From: an uncultured Chitinophagaceae bacterium
GTDB taxonomy: Bacteria; Bacteroidota; Bacteroidia; Chitinophagales; Chitinophagaceae
Length of the DNA stretch: 64,000 nucleotides
Direction of reading: 5' to 3'
Assembly (NCBI GenBank): GCA_946885665.1
Contig: CAMPGT010000001.1
Coordinates: 18,436 to 82,435, forward strand
Part shown: positions 18,528 through 26,895 of the stretch, piece after piece
Numbering within the stretch: position 1 is the first letter of the stretch
Layout: each line of letters begins with the position of its first letter
Program-made: the position numbers and the translations under genes
The notes under the pieces: generated by a model
The model's database searches: none
Told to the model about the DNA's origin: nothing
Seen by the model: the letters and a program-made list of their open reading frames with translations, nothing else

Positions 18528-19091
18528 ATGATGAATCCGCGATTAGCACGCAGGTATGCGAAGTCCATTTTGGACCTTTCCATCGAAACGAACCAACTGG
18601 ATGTTGTTTATCACGACATGCAATATCTCCAGGCGGTTGCAGCGGTGAACCGGGAGTTCGTGGTGGTGCTGAAGAGCCCCGTTATTTCACCCGACAAGAA
18701 GGTGGCTATTCTCGATGCCGTTACAAAAGGCAACATCAGCGAACTGACCGACTCTTTCATACGGCTGCTGAACTGGAAGGGAAGGGAAATGAACCTCCCC
18801 GAAATTGCCGGCGCATTCATTGAACAATACAAGAAGTACAAGGAAATATATTCCATTAAACTGACGACCGCCGGACCGGTAAGCGAGGAGATTAAAAAGG
18901 AAATTGTGGAAAAGGTGAAGAGCCAGTCGGACATGAAAAATATTGAACTTACCACAGCGGTTGATGAGGACCTTATCGGCGGATTTGTACTGGAGATCGG
19001 AGGTACCCTGGTGGATGCAAGCGTGGCGTATGACCTCAATGCCATCCGGAAGCAATTTTTAGATAACGATTTTATATACAAGATCAGATAA
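18528..19091 (+). CDS. atpH: ATP synthase F1 subunit delta
   Basis: Subunit delta (187 residues) links the stalk to the F1 head. It starts with NPRLARRYAKSILDLSIE, a typical OSCP/delta N-terminus, and ends with the family signature DEDLIGGFVLEIGGTLVDAS plus YDLNAIRKQF. Two adjacent ATG codons offer starts; the first is given. It lies 26 bases after atpF and 9 before atpA. Confidence 0.93.
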   Translation: MMNPRLARRYAKSILDLSIETNQLDVVYHDMQYLQAVAAVNREFVVVLKSPVISPDKKVAILDAVTKGNISELTDSFIRLLNWKGREMNLPEIAGAFIEQYKKYKEIYSIKLTTAGPVSEEIKKEIVEKVKSQSDMKNIELTTAVDEDLIGGFVLEIGGTLVDASVAYDLNAIRKQFLDNDFIYKIR

Positions 19092-19100
19092 ACACAAAAT

Positions 19101-20678
19101 ATGGTTGAAATTAAATCGGATGAAATATCGGCGATATTGCGCCAGCAGCTAAGCAACTTCAACGCGGCTGCCGACCTCGAAGAAGTGGGATCGGTTTTGC
19201 AGGTGGGAGATGGCATCGCCCGCGTTTACGGCCTCAACAACGTTCGCAGCGGTGAGCTCGTGGAATTTGAGACCGGCATCAAGGCGATTGCCCTGAACCT
19301 CGAAGAAGATAATGTGGGTGTGGTACTCATGGGCGACTGGGCAGGTATCAAGGAAGGCTCCAAAGTGCGCCGCACCGGCAAGATCGCCTCCATTGACGTG
19401 GGCGAAGGAATGCTCGGCCGCGTGGTTAACGCGCTCGGTTACCCGATAGACGGAAAAGGTCCGATCAAGGGCGAAACCTATGAGATGCCCCTCGAACGCA
19501 AGGCCCCGGGCGTTATCTACCGCGAACCCGTTAAGGAACCCCTGCAAACGGGTCTAAAGGCCATCGATGCGATGATCCCCATCGGCCGCGGACAAAGGGA
19601 GCTCATCATCGGCGACCGCCAAACCGGTAAAACGGCCATCGCCATAGATACCATTATCAACCAAAAAGAATTTTACCAGGCCGGCAAGCCAGTGTATTGC
19701 ATATACGTTGCCATCGGTCAAAAAGCATCCACCATTGCAGGAGTGATGAAAACGCTCGAAGACAATGGCGCGATGGCCTATTCGACCATCGTCGCGGCTT
19801 CTGCATCCGATCCCGCTCCGCTGCAGTTCTATGCGCCGTTTGCTGGCGCCGCCATCGGCGAATATTTCCGCGACACCGGCCGCCCTGCACTCATCATCTT
19901 CGATGACCTTTCCAAACAGGCCGTGGCTTACCGGGAGGTTTCCCTCCTGCTGCGCAGGCCCCCCGGCCGCGAGGCATATCCCGGCGACGTATTCTACCTT
20001 CACAGCCGCCTTCTCGAAAGGGCAGCGAAAGTGATCAGTGATGACGCCGTGGCAAAGAACATGAATGATCTTCCTGATTCCATCAGGCACCTGGTGAAAG
20101 GGGGCGGATCGCTTACGGCCCTGCCGATTATCGAGACACAGGCCGGCGACGTATCCGCATATATCCCGACAAACGTGATTTCTATTACCGACGGACAGAT
20201 ATTCCTCGAGTCGAACCTGTTCAACGCAGGTATTCGCCCGGCGATCAACGTGGGTATCTCTGTGAGCCGCGTGGGCGGTAACGCGCAGATCAAATCCATG
20301 AAGAAGGTGGCCGGTACCCTCAAGCTCGACCAGGCTCTTTATCGTGAAATGGAAGCGTTCTCCAAGTTCGGTGGTGACCTGGATGCGGCCACAAGGCTGG
20401 TGATCGACAAGGGCGCCAGGAACGTGGAGATACTGAAACAACCCCAGTACACACCTTACCCTGTTGAAAAGCAGGTAGCTATCATCTACCTGGGCACGCA
20501 GGGACTGGTAAGGCAGGTGCCGGTTAGGCGCATGAAGGAGTTTGAAGAGCATTTCCTGCTGGAAATGGAGAACAAATATCCTGAGGTGCTCGCCGACTTC
20601 AAAAAAGGCAACCTTTCAGAAGAGAGCCTCAAGAAAGTAACAGACCTCGCGGCCAGCCTCGTTCCGCAGTTTAAATAG
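19101..20678 (+). CDS. atpA: ATP synthase F1 subunit alpha
   Basis: The non-catalytic nucleotide-binding subunit (525 residues). Present are the P-loop [29 protein letters not shown], the [20 protein letters not shown] region, the [25 protein letters not shown] signature (split across the text) and the arginine finger in [16 protein letters not shown]. It is the last gene of the cluster; a strong terminator follows within 20 bases and the gamma, beta and epsilon genes are not in the window. Confidence 0.96.
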   Translation: MVEIKSDEISAILRQQLSNFNAAADLEEVGSVLQVGDGIARVYGLNNVRSGELVEFETGIKAIALNLEEDNVGVVLMGDWAGIKEGSKVRRTGKIASIDVGEGMLGRVVNALGYPIDGKGPIKGETYEMPLERKAPGVIYREPVKEPLQTGLKAIDAMIPIGRGQRELIIGDRQTGKTAIAIDTIINQKEFYQAGKPVYCIYVAIGQKASTIAGVMKTLEDNGAMAYSTIVAASASDPAPLQFYAPFAGAAIGEYFRDTGRPALIIFDDLSKQAVAYREVSLLLRRPPGREAYPGDVFYLHSRLLERAAKVISDDAVAKNMNDLPDSIRHLVKGGGSLTALPIIETQAGDVSAYIPTNVISITDGQIFLESNLFNAGIRPAINVGISVSRVGGNAQIKSMKKVAGTLKLDQALYREMEAFSKFGGDLDAATRLVIDKGARNVEILKQPQYTPYPVEKQVAIIYLGTQGLVRQVPVRRMKEFEEHFLLEMENKYPEVLADFKKGNLSEESLKKVTDLAASLVPQFK

Positions 20679-20695
20679 CTCAAATCGATGAGATT

Positions 20696-20724
20696 AAAAA
20701 ACCGCCTTTGGGCGGTTTTTTTTT
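20696..20724 (+). terminator. rho-independent terminator after atpA
   Basis: CCGCC (20702-20706) and GGCGG (20711-20715) form a GC stem with a 4-base loop, extended by flanking A and T runs (AAAAA before, nine T after). It ends the atpBEFHA unit. Confidence 0.9.
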
Positions 20725-20922
20725 AAAAAAACGGCCCGAACATTTGCAGTTTCAGAAAACCCGTGCAATCTTTGTTCAGGCATCACGCCGTTCCAATCCT
20801 CGGATTTACCCGTTTTAAGCCTCCAATCTTCTTTACCGTTTTCTCCAATATCTCAGGAATTACTGATTTCTACCCATTTATCCCGTGGCCCAATCGTTCC
20901 GTAATCAGTACCTATAGATAAT

Positions 20923-21360
20923 ATGAAAACGTTGTACCCAACAATTCAAAAAATTCCGGTTGTGCTGCTCGCCATCCTGGTAGCCGCCACCGCAAATGCA
21001 CAAAAAGGCGATTACGCCACCAATTCACGATCCACAGCTTCCTATTCCACGCCAACCAATGTCATCGCCGGACCAGTTATCCGCGTAAGGGCAAGATCAG
21101 CAAATAAGATTGTACTCTCCTGGGCCCCCTTCAGTGAAGGAGTGAGTCACTATGTTCTGGAGCGCAGCCCGGACGGACGCCATTTTGAAGAAGCCGGACT
21201 GTTTTTTACGGGCGAATGGGGTAATGAGCCGGCGTATGTTTATACGGATAAGCTGAGGCATGCCTATGAGGGCCCCGTGTTTTACAGGCTGAGAATTGTG
21301 GGTCAGGATGGATCAGAGCTGTATACCACCGTGAGCATCGCCGAACCGACAGCCAGTTAG
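20923..21360 (+). CDS. small secreted FnIII-like protein (unknown)
   Basis: A 145-residue exported protein. A signal peptide (about 1-26, ending ATANAQ) precedes a low-complexity Ser/Thr/Tyr linker and one beta-sandwich with IRVRARSANKIVLSWAPF, HYVLERSPDGRHFEEAG and VFYRLRIVGQDGSELYTTV. That is the pattern of the FnIII-like domain that often precedes T9SS signals, but no sorting domain follows, so it probably stays periplasmic or is released. The 244 bases upstream hold only the atpA terminator and AT-rich sequence. Function unknown. Confidence 0.7.
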   Translation: MKTLYPTIQKIPVVLLAILVAATANAQKGDYATNSRSTASYSTPTNVIAGPVIRVRARSANKIVLSWAPFSEGVSHYVLERSPDGRHFEEAGLFFTGEWGNEPAYVYTDKLRHAYEGPVFYRLRIVGQDGSELYTTVSIAEPTAS

Positions 21361-21384
21361 TATCTAACCATATTCAAGAATTTT

Positions 21385-21450
21385 TTTAAAGGGTACGATC
21401 AACAAACGGCCGGACCTTTCCAGGTCTGGCCAATTTTCTTAAAGAATTAA
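21385..21450 (+). pseudogene. remnant copy of the 3' end of the gene at 21460-21678
   Basis: This stretch repeats, about 213 bases upstream, the end of the next gene. Read in frame it gives FKGYDQQTAGPF... and ends LKN-stop, against FKGYDQQTPGLF... ending CKN-stop in the intact gene. The copied part also holds an inverted repeat (GGCC-GACCT / AGGTC-GGCC, loop TTCC) followed by AATTTTC, so it may now serve as the terminator of the 20923-21360 gene. No start codon or upstream part of a paralogue is recognisable. Confidence 0.5.
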
Positions 21451-21459
21451 AAGTTGATT

Positions 21460-21678
21460 ATGAGCACCATCACCACATTATTAGGAAGTTCTCTGATCAT
21501 TAAATCAGTAAAGTCATTTTTCGACCTGCGTACCACGCCTGCTTACAGGAAGAGCCGCATCATCAGGCGCGGCACGAAGGCATTTGAAGAGTTTATTTTT
21601 AAAGGGTACGATCAACAAACGCCGGGCCTTTTCAGGCCTGGCTATTTTAAGGAGCTGAAGATGCTGTGCAAGAATTAG
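21460..21678 (+). CDS. small basic protein of unknown function
   Basis: A 72-residue protein starting MSTITTLLGSSLIIKSVKSF, with a weakly hydrophobic N-terminal helix and a strongly basic middle (AYRKSRIIRRGTKAFEEFI). I do not recognise a family. The C-terminal coding part (FKGYDQQTPGLFRPGYF) overlaps a hairpin (CCGGGCCT / AGGCCTGG) and is duplicated upstream as a remnant. The ATG at 21460 is used in place of a TTG two codons earlier. It may be lineage-specific; coding status rests on an open frame with a sensible start only. Confidence 0.45.
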   Translation: MSTITTLLGSSLIIKSVKSFFDLRTTPAYRKSRIIRRGTKAFEEFIFKGYDQQTPGLFRPGYFKELKMLCKN

Positions 21679-21790
21679 AAGTTGAAACTTAAAACTTAAA
21701 AGTGAAAAGTGAAAGGCATGCGATGCTTGATTTGAATGATGCGCTGGCATGAAATTTCAAGTTTAAGTTTTAACTTTTGACTTTTAACTT
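21679..21790. repeat. AAGTTAAAA-type intergenic repeat, imperfect inverted arms
   Basis: Left arm (21679-21714) is built from AACTTAAA/AAGTGAAA units; right arm (21756-21790) from TTTAAGTT/TTTTAACTT units, so the two can pair imperfectly around a 40-base middle. A similar array lies before ispG. Such short AT repeats between genes are common in this phylum. Confidence 0.6.
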
Positions 21791-21797
21791 ATTTTGG

Positions 21798-22625
21798 ATG
21801 ACTCTCGACAGCCACGTTCATTTCTGGAAGTACAACAAAGAAGACTATTCATGGATCGACAGGGACATGAAAGTGTTGAGAAAAGACTACCTGCCCACCG
21901 ACATCGAGCTCACTCTCAAAAGAAATAATATCGACGGCTGCATAGCCGTTCAGGCCACCACCACAGCGCTGGAAACACGGTTCCTTGCCGAGCTGGCCAA
22001 AACGCATCCCGTGATCAAAGGAGTTGTAGGCTGGGCCGACCTCCGGTCGCCGGAGGTTGCGAAATATCTCGATGAACTGCGGCAATACCCGTCAATCGCC
22101 GGCATACGGCATATCGTGCAGTCCGAACCCGACGATTTTTTGTACAATGAAAAATTCAGGGCGGGAATATCGCTGCTCAGCGAATACAATTACACTTTCG
22201 ACATATTGATCTTTCCGCGGCAGCTCAAAGCCGCGACAGATCTTGTCGCCGCCTTTCCGCAGCAGCAGTTTATACTCGATCATTGCGCCAAGCCCAATAT
22301 CAAAGGCAGGGAGCTCGAGCCATGGAAGGCGGCCATCGGTGAACTGGCGGCTCACCCGAACGTGGCGTGCAAGCTCTCCGGATTGTTTACCGAAGCGGAA
22401 TGGAAACAATGGAGCCCGCATGATTTTTATCCCTACCTCGATGTGGTGTTCGGGGCTTTTGGCACCGGCCGGCTAATGTTTGGGAGTGATTGGCCGGTGA
22501 TGCTTTTATCGGGCATCTATGTGCAATGGAAGAGCCTGATTGAGAAGTACATGGAAGAAATACTGCCGGAAGAGCAGGAGAATGTGATGGGACTTAATGC
22601 CCGGAAAATATATGGTGTAATATAA
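21798..22625 (+). CDS. amidohydrolase-family metal-dependent hydrolase (lactonase-like)
   Basis: A 275-residue TIM-barrel enzyme of the amidohydrolase_2 branch, which includes L-fucono-1,5-lactonase and other sugar lactonases. Metal-ligand signatures are visible: LDSHVHFWKY at the start (His6, His8), FILDHCAKPNIK near residue 162, and MFGSDWPVMLL near 235 with the conserved Asp. The ATG that opens MTLDSH is used. No sugar-degradation genes are adjacent, so the substrate is undetermined; a lactonase is the most likely class. Confidence 0.82.
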   Translation: MTLDSHVHFWKYNKEDYSWIDRDMKVLRKDYLPTDIELTLKRNNIDGCIAVQATTTALETRFLAELAKTHPVIKGVVGWADLRSPEVAKYLDELRQYPSIAGIRHIVQSEPDDFLYNEKFRAGISLLSEYNYTFDILIFPRQLKAATDLVAAFPQQQFILDHCAKPNIKGRELEPWKAAIGELAAHPNVACKLSGLFTEAEWKQWSPHDFYPYLDVVFGAFGTGRLMFGSDWPVMLLSGIYVQWKSLIEKYMEEILPEEQENVMGLNARKIYGVI

Positions 22626-22656
22626 ATTTCCTTATCTTCCCTTACCGAAACTAACT

Positions 22657-23211
22657 GTGAAGCAGACTGCCACGATATTGCTGATATTATTGCTTGCATT
22701 CAATTGGATGGGATACAGGTTGCTCTCAGGATATTTTGAATACACTTCCGACGTTTCTCTCGCCAAAAAAATAGACAATTCCGGGTATAACGAAGCCGAG
22801 CTTATTGAATTAAAGACACCGCTGCACGCGCCTTACCTGGCAACGAATTCCACCGACTTTGAAAGGGTCGACGGCGAAATTGAACTCGGAGGCAAACACT
22901 ACCGGTATGTAAAAAGAAAAGTTGAAGATGGACAGCTCGTGCTGCTGTGTTTACCGGACGAAAAGAAAACCGATATTCAGAATGCAAGAGTTGAATTCTT
23001 CAAACTGGTCAACGATATCGATCAATCTTCTTCACAGAGCAAAAGCAAGAATTCCGCTTCTTTTAAAAATACTACTACCGACTACAAGCAGGAAGTTAAT
23101 TCATGGAGCATCGCTGCATGGGTTGTTGTACAGCCGAAAACCTTTGTCGGCAACAACGTATCTGTTTCCGAAGGCTACGATGTCATACACAAACAGCCAC
23201 CCCGGGCATAA
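22657..23211 (+). CDS. exported or membrane-anchored protein of unknown function
   Basis: A 184-residue protein beginning (GTG start) with one hydrophobic helix (about 5-22; ATILLILLLAFNWMGYRL) that may be a signal anchor. The rest is soluble and charged, with a segment LIELKTPLHAPYLATNSTDF, a strand pair around IELGGKHYRYVKRKV, and a Ser/Lys-rich linker (SSSQSKSKNSASF). I do not recognise a family. It ends 70 bases before a beta-barrel gene on the same strand, so the two may function together. Confidence 0.55.
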   Translation: MKQTATILLILLLAFNWMGYRLLSGYFEYTSDVSLAKKIDNSGYNEAELIELKTPLHAPYLATNSTDFERVDGEIELGGKHYRYVKRKVEDGQLVLLCLPDEKKTDIQNARVEFFKLVNDIDQSSSQSKSKNSASFKNTTTDYKQEVNSWSIAAWVVVQPKTFVGNNVSVSEGYDVIHKQPPRA

Positions 23212-23281
23212 GCAGATTACCCAACTAACTTAGAATTCTATCTTTTTTACATTATTTGTTCCAATTAACTAACTGAGTGTC

Positions 23282-24370
23282 ATGAAAAAAATATTTTTCC
23301 TAGCGTTATTATTTGTTATTGCCTATCAGTCATCAAATGCACAGGGCTGTGTGGCCATCCGGAGCACCGGCGCCGTTTGTACAAAGCAGGATCCTTCCCA
23401 TGACGGAAAGGGCTGGCAGTTGAATACGGCATACCGTTATTTCAAATCCTTTCGCCATTTTGTGGGCACCGAAGAGCAGAAGCACCGTATGGAAGAGCAC
23501 ACCGAGGTGATCAATCACCAGCACACGCTTAACCTTACGCTGGTGAAACATATCAATATGCGTTCTTCCATTACGATAGATGTTCCGTTGCTGCTCAACA
23601 AACGGTCGTCCCTCTACGAACACGGAGGCAACAGCGCCGGCCAGGCAGGAAGGCACAACACCGGCTCATCCGGCGTTGGCGACATTCGCATAACGGGATA
23701 CCACTGGCTGCTCGATCCCATGAAATCTATGAAGGGCAACATCCAGTTGGGTTTGGGTGTTAAGCTGCCTACCGGCAACGAGAACGTACAGGATGTATTT
23801 GTGAAAAGCGACTCATTGAAACTTCGCGGCCCTGTTGACCAGTCCATTCAATTGGGCGATGGCGGATTTGGTGTAACCGCTGAAGTGAATGCATTTTATA
23901 ATTTCACGCACCGCGTGGGTGTTTACGGTAATTTTTATTACCTCATTAACCCGAAGGGTGAGAACGGCGTGTCAACAGGAAGAGGTGGCAAACCTTCGCA
24001 AACGGCTATCGATTATAAAACTGCGACGATGAGCGTACCCGATCAGTACATGGCCAGGGCAGGTGTGAATGTTACCTTCAGCCGCCTCACAACTTCTGCA
24101 GGATTGCGTTTTGAGTGCATTCCTTCCAGCGATTTGATCGGCAACGATGAGGGATTCCGCAGGCCGGGTTATGTGTTTTCTGTAGAGCCGGGAGCAGCTT
24201 ATTCTTTCAATAAATTCGTTGCTTTTGCCACAGTGCCCGTTGCCTTGCAACGTAACCGCACACAGAGTTATTCGGACAAATTAAGAACTGCCGCAACAGG
24301 ACAGTATGTGAAGGGTGACGCTGCATTTGCTGATCTGTCTATTAATATCGGCGCATCATTCAGACTCTGA
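23282..24370 (+). CDS. outer-membrane beta-barrel protein (transporter-like, unknown substrate)
   Basis: A 362-residue protein with a clean signal peptide (1-20, SSNAQ) and alternating-strand sequence throughout, ending in DLSINIGASFRL as barrel proteins do. The mature N-terminus is Cys-rich (GCVAIRSTGAVCTK). The middle contains GVGDIRITGYHWLLDP and IQLGLGVKLPTGNENV, which resemble the phenol-degradation MetA/transporter barrel families. It follows the unknown membrane protein at 22657-23211. The substrate is not deducible. Confidence 0.65.
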   Translation: MKKIFFLALLFVIAYQSSNAQGCVAIRSTGAVCTKQDPSHDGKGWQLNTAYRYFKSFRHFVGTEEQKHRMEEHTEVINHQHTLNLTLVKHINMRSSITIDVPLLLNKRSSLYEHGGNSAGQAGRHNTGSSGVGDIRITGYHWLLDPMKSMKGNIQLGLGVKLPTGNENVQDVFVKSDSLKLRGPVDQSIQLGDGGFGVTAEVNAFYNFTHRVGVYGNFYYLINPKGENGVSTGRGGKPSQTAIDYKTATMSVPDQYMARAGVNVTFSRLTTSAGLRFECIPSSDLIGNDEGFRRPGYVFSVEPGAAYSFNKFVAFATVPVALQRNRTQSYSDKLRTAATGQYVKGDAAFADLSINIGASFRL

Positions 24371-24403
24371 GGTTTTTGCATGGGACCGAATAGAAATTGA
24401 AGT

Positions 24404-24411
24404 TACCTTTG
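24404..24411 (+). promoter_or_regulatory. -7 element for the class D beta-lactamase-fold gene
   Basis: TACCTTTG matches TAnnTTTG, 15 bases before the ATG at 24426. This supports the short lipoprotein start over an upstream frame beginning at 24315 inside the previous gene. Confidence 0.5.
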
Positions 24412-24425
24412 CGCCAAATTTTTTG

Positions 24426-25220
24426 ATGTACAGGTTACTTTGTTTTTTCATCATCGCGATCGCCCTGGATTCGTGTTCGCCGAACAATGCGACCATCGAC
24501 GACTCGCTTGAAAAATATTTTAAAGAGAATAATGTCACCGGAACATTCGGCATGTTTGACAATGGAACAGGAGAATTTACCATTTACAACATGCCGAGGT
24601 TTCGCGACAGCGCCTACCTGCCGGCGTCCACCTTCGATATTGTTAACGCTGTTGTAGGGATAGAAACGGGAAGAGCACAGGATTCATCATTCGTCATTCC
24701 GGCAGACGGCAAAAGCCTGAGCATGATGCAGGCATTTACACAATCATCGGCGCCGGTGTTCCGGGAACTCGCGCGAAGGATAGGGAAAGATACCATGCAG
24801 CATTGGCTGGATACCCTTGGCTATGCCAGTTCACAGCAAAAGCCCGTTATCAAAGATAACCTGGACACCTTCTGGCTCGACAACACCGTAAAAGTCACTG
24901 CCGACGAGCAATTGGGATTGGTGAAAAAATTGTACTTCACCCAACTGCCCTTTCAGCCCCGCTCCCAAAGAATGGTTAAAAATATGATGACGCGGGAGGA
25001 AAACGCCAACTACATCCTTTGCTATGCCACCGGACGAGGCACCAGCGATAAGGGGCGTGAAATTGGCTGGAACATCGGCTGGATAGAAGAGAACAGGCAT
25101 CCCTATTTTTTCGTATTGCAGATAGAATCGGCCGATACCAGTTACGACATGGCTGCACATCGTGAAAAGATGCTGAAGGACATTCTACGACAATACGACT
25201 TTATGGAGGGTAAAAGATGA
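24426..25220 (+). CDS. class D beta-lactamase-fold lipoprotein lacking the catalytic lysines
   Basis: A 264-residue lipoprotein (Cys17 in ALDSC) that follows the OXA/BlaR-sensor fold closely: LPASTFDIVNAVVGIETG (OXA: PASTFK...), SSAPVFRELARRIG, DTFWLDNTVKVTADEQL, VKKLYFTQLPF and REIGWNIGWIEE. The catalytic set is broken. Ser68 remains, but the carbamylated Lys of STFK is Asp71; the YGN equivalent is Tyr133-Ala-Ser; and the Lys of KTG is Ala201. It is therefore unlikely to hydrolyse beta-lactams and should not be read as a resistance gene; ligand binding or a structural role in the envelope is more plausible. It is followed 13 bases later by batB, so it may be part of the Bat transcript. Confidence 0.8.
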   Translation: MYRLLCFFIIAIALDSCSPNNATIDDSLEKYFKENNVTGTFGMFDNGTGEFTIYNMPRFRDSAYLPASTFDIVNAVVGIETGRAQDSSFVIPADGKSLSMMQAFTQSSAPVFRELARRIGKDTMQHWLDTLGYASSQQKPVIKDNLDTFWLDNTVKVTADEQLGLVKKLYFTQLPFQPRSQRMVKNMMTREENANYILCYATGRGTSDKGREIGWNIGWIEENRHPYFFVLQIESADTSYDMAAHREKMLKDILRQYDFMEGKR

Positions 25221-25233
25221 GTAAATTTGCAGG

Positions 25234-26235
25234 ATGGGTCTTCAATACCAGCATCCTGAGTTTATCCTTGCCCTGCTTGTGCTGCCGCTGGTAGCCATGC
25301 TTTTCTGGTATGTGCTCCAGTGGAAGAAGGATGTTGCGAAGAAGATCGGCGACGAGAACCTCGTGAAGGAACTGACCGTTGCGTACTCCCCCTCGAAATT
25401 CCTGCTCAAGTTTCTGTTGGTGACCGCCGCTTTTATTGCGGTGGTGCTCGCCATCATCAATCCCCGGCGGCCGGGAAACATGGATAAAATTGAAAGAAAG
25501 GGCGTGGATGTGATGATAGCGCTCGACGTGAGCAACAGTATGCTGGCCGAAGACATCAAGCCCAACAGGCTGGAGCGGGCAAAACAGATGGTCGACAATT
25601 TGATCACCGCACTCGAAAATGACAGGGTCGGGCTCGTGCTTTTCGCCGGCCGTGCATATTTGCAGATGCCGCTGACTACCGACCATGCCGCCGCGAAAAT
25701 GTATGTCAGAAATGCCGGTCCCCAGGTAGTGCCCACACAAGGCACGATGATATCGGAGGCGCTGAAGCTTTGCGCGTCGGCGTTCAACAGTAAAGAGAGA
25801 AAATATAAAGCCATCGTTCTTATTACCGATGGGGAGGACCATGACCCTGCTTCGCTCGAAGTGGCAAAGCAACTCACTGCCAACGGCGTGGTGATTAGCA
25901 CGGTGGGCATAGGATCTCCGTTGGGCACGCCGATACCTGACCCGGCAACAGGTCAGTTCAAGAAAGATGAACTGGGGAACACCATCCTGTCGAAACTTAA
26001 CGAACAGGAGCTGAAGGAGCTGGCTGCCATTACCAAAGGAGTGTATGCCAATACCGAAGATGTTAACCAGGCTTCGGCCGCCATTATAAAAAAATTATCA
26101 ACCATTGAGCAGACTGCGGTGGAGGATGCTGCGTTCAGGGATTATATCCATTACTTTCAGTGGTTCGCGGGCCTTGCGTTGCTGGTGCTGCTGGTGGAAT
26201 TTTTGGTACCGGAAAGAAAAATGAATATGGCATGA
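25234..26235 (+). CDS. batB: BatB-like VWA-domain membrane protein
   Basis: A 333-residue protein with two N-terminal helices (about 10-30 and 58-76), a von Willebrand A domain (about 88-290) and a C-terminal helix (about 306-325). The MIDAS motif is intact (VMIALDVSNSMLAEDIKPNR), as are the later Thr (TDHAAAKMY) and VLITDGEDHDP. The HPEFILALLVLPLVAMLFWY start is typical of BatB rather than BatA. Bat proteins act with MoxR ATPases, probably in envelope protein folding or stress tolerance. The companion moxR-DUF58-batA genes are 33 kb away. It overlaps batC by 4 bases (ATGA). Confidence 0.85.
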   Translation: MGLQYQHPEFILALLVLPLVAMLFWYVLQWKKDVAKKIGDENLVKELTVAYSPSKFLLKFLLVTAAFIAVVLAIINPRRPGNMDKIERKGVDVMIALDVSNSMLAEDIKPNRLERAKQMVDNLITALENDRVGLVLFAGRAYLQMPLTTDHAAAKMYVRNAGPQVVPTQGTMISEALKLCASAFNSKERKYKAIVLITDGEDHDPASLEVAKQLTANGVVISTVGIGSPLGTPIPDPATGQFKKDELGNTILSKLNEQELKELAAITKGVYANTEDVNQASAAIIKKLSTIEQTAVEDAAFRDYIHYFQWFAGLALLVLLVEFLVPERKMNMA

Positions 26236-26861
26236 AGAAATCTGTGTGCATATTGGTGGTGTTTGCTTTTCATGCGGCCGTCTTTGGCCAGCACATCAAC
26301 AAACACCTCATCGATGCCAACAAATTGTACAAGCAGGGGAAGTATGAGCCGGCACTTGCCGAATACAGGAAGTCGCTGGAAAATAACAACGATCCCATCG
26401 CCAGCTATAATCTTGGCAACGCTTATTTCAAAACAAAAAGCTATGATGAGGCGGCTAAGGCCTACGGAAGGCTTTTGTCGGTAAACAAAGACCCGCAGTT
26501 GAGGCAAAAAACATTTTACAACCAGGGTGTTGCCTTCTCAAAACAAAATAAACTGGAAGAAAGCATTGAAGCTTATAAGAATGCGGTGCTGCTCGATCCG
26601 GCAGACGAAGATGCCCGGGTGAATTTGCAGAAGGCGCTGATGGAACTAAAAAAGAAACAGCCCCGGCAACAACAGAAGAAAGAAGATCAGAATAAGAAAC
26701 AAAACAAAAATAACAAACAGCAAAAGCAACCGCCGCAAAGCAACCTTACGAGAAAGCAGGTGGAGCAATTGCTGAAGGCCCTTGAACAGCGCGAACAGCA
26801 GGTTCAGCAAAGAATGCAGCAGCGCAACAGGACCGCAGGAAAAGAAGAGAAAGACTGGTGA
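26232..26861 (+). CDS. batC: BatC-like TPR protein
   Basis: A 209-residue exported protein: signal peptide (1-18, AAVFGQ), three tetratricopeptide repeats (about 20-130; YKQGKYEPALAEYRKSLENN, PIASYNLGNAYFKTKSYDEA, ESIEAYKNAVLLDPADEDAR) and a Lys/Gln-rich tail with KKKQPRQQQKKEDQNKK. This is the standard BatC architecture, in which the charged tail ends in a short helix (TRKQVEQLLKALEQREQQ). It overlaps batB by four bases, so translation is coupled. Confidence 0.85.
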   Translation: MKKSVCILVVFAFHAAVFGQHINKHLIDANKLYKQGKYEPALAEYRKSLENNNDPIASYNLGNAYFKTKSYDEAAKAYGRLLSVNKDPQLRQKTFYNQGVAFSKQNKLEESIEAYKNAVLLDPADEDARVNLQKALMELKKKQPRQQQKKEDQNKKQNKNNKQQKQPPQSNLTRKQVEQLLKALEQREQQVQQRMQQRNRTAGKEEKDW

Positions 26862-26895
26862 AAAAAAGTTAATAGTTAAAAGTTAAAACTTAAAA
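26862..26895. repeat. AGTTAAAA-type repeat before ispG
   Basis: Tandem units AGTTAATAGTTAAAAGTTAA and ACTTAAAAGT fill the 34-base gap between batC and ispG and end exactly at the ispG GTG start. Related to the array at 21679-21790. Confidence 0.55.

Noticed and set aside
19554..20552. Long leftward open frame inside atpA
   Set aside because: Antisense to a fully conserved atpA; explained by the strong codon bias of that gene.
20725..20922. RNA gene after the atpA terminator
   Set aside because: The stretch is AT-rich with no tRNA-like or other compact fold visible to the eye.
21460..21678. Toxin of a toxin-antitoxin pair
   Set aside because: No second small gene overlaps it and the sequence matches no toxin family I know.
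24426..25220. Active OXA-type beta-lactamase (resistance gene)
   Set aside because: STFK, YGN and KTG are replaced by STFD, YAS and ATG, so the known chemistry is not possible.
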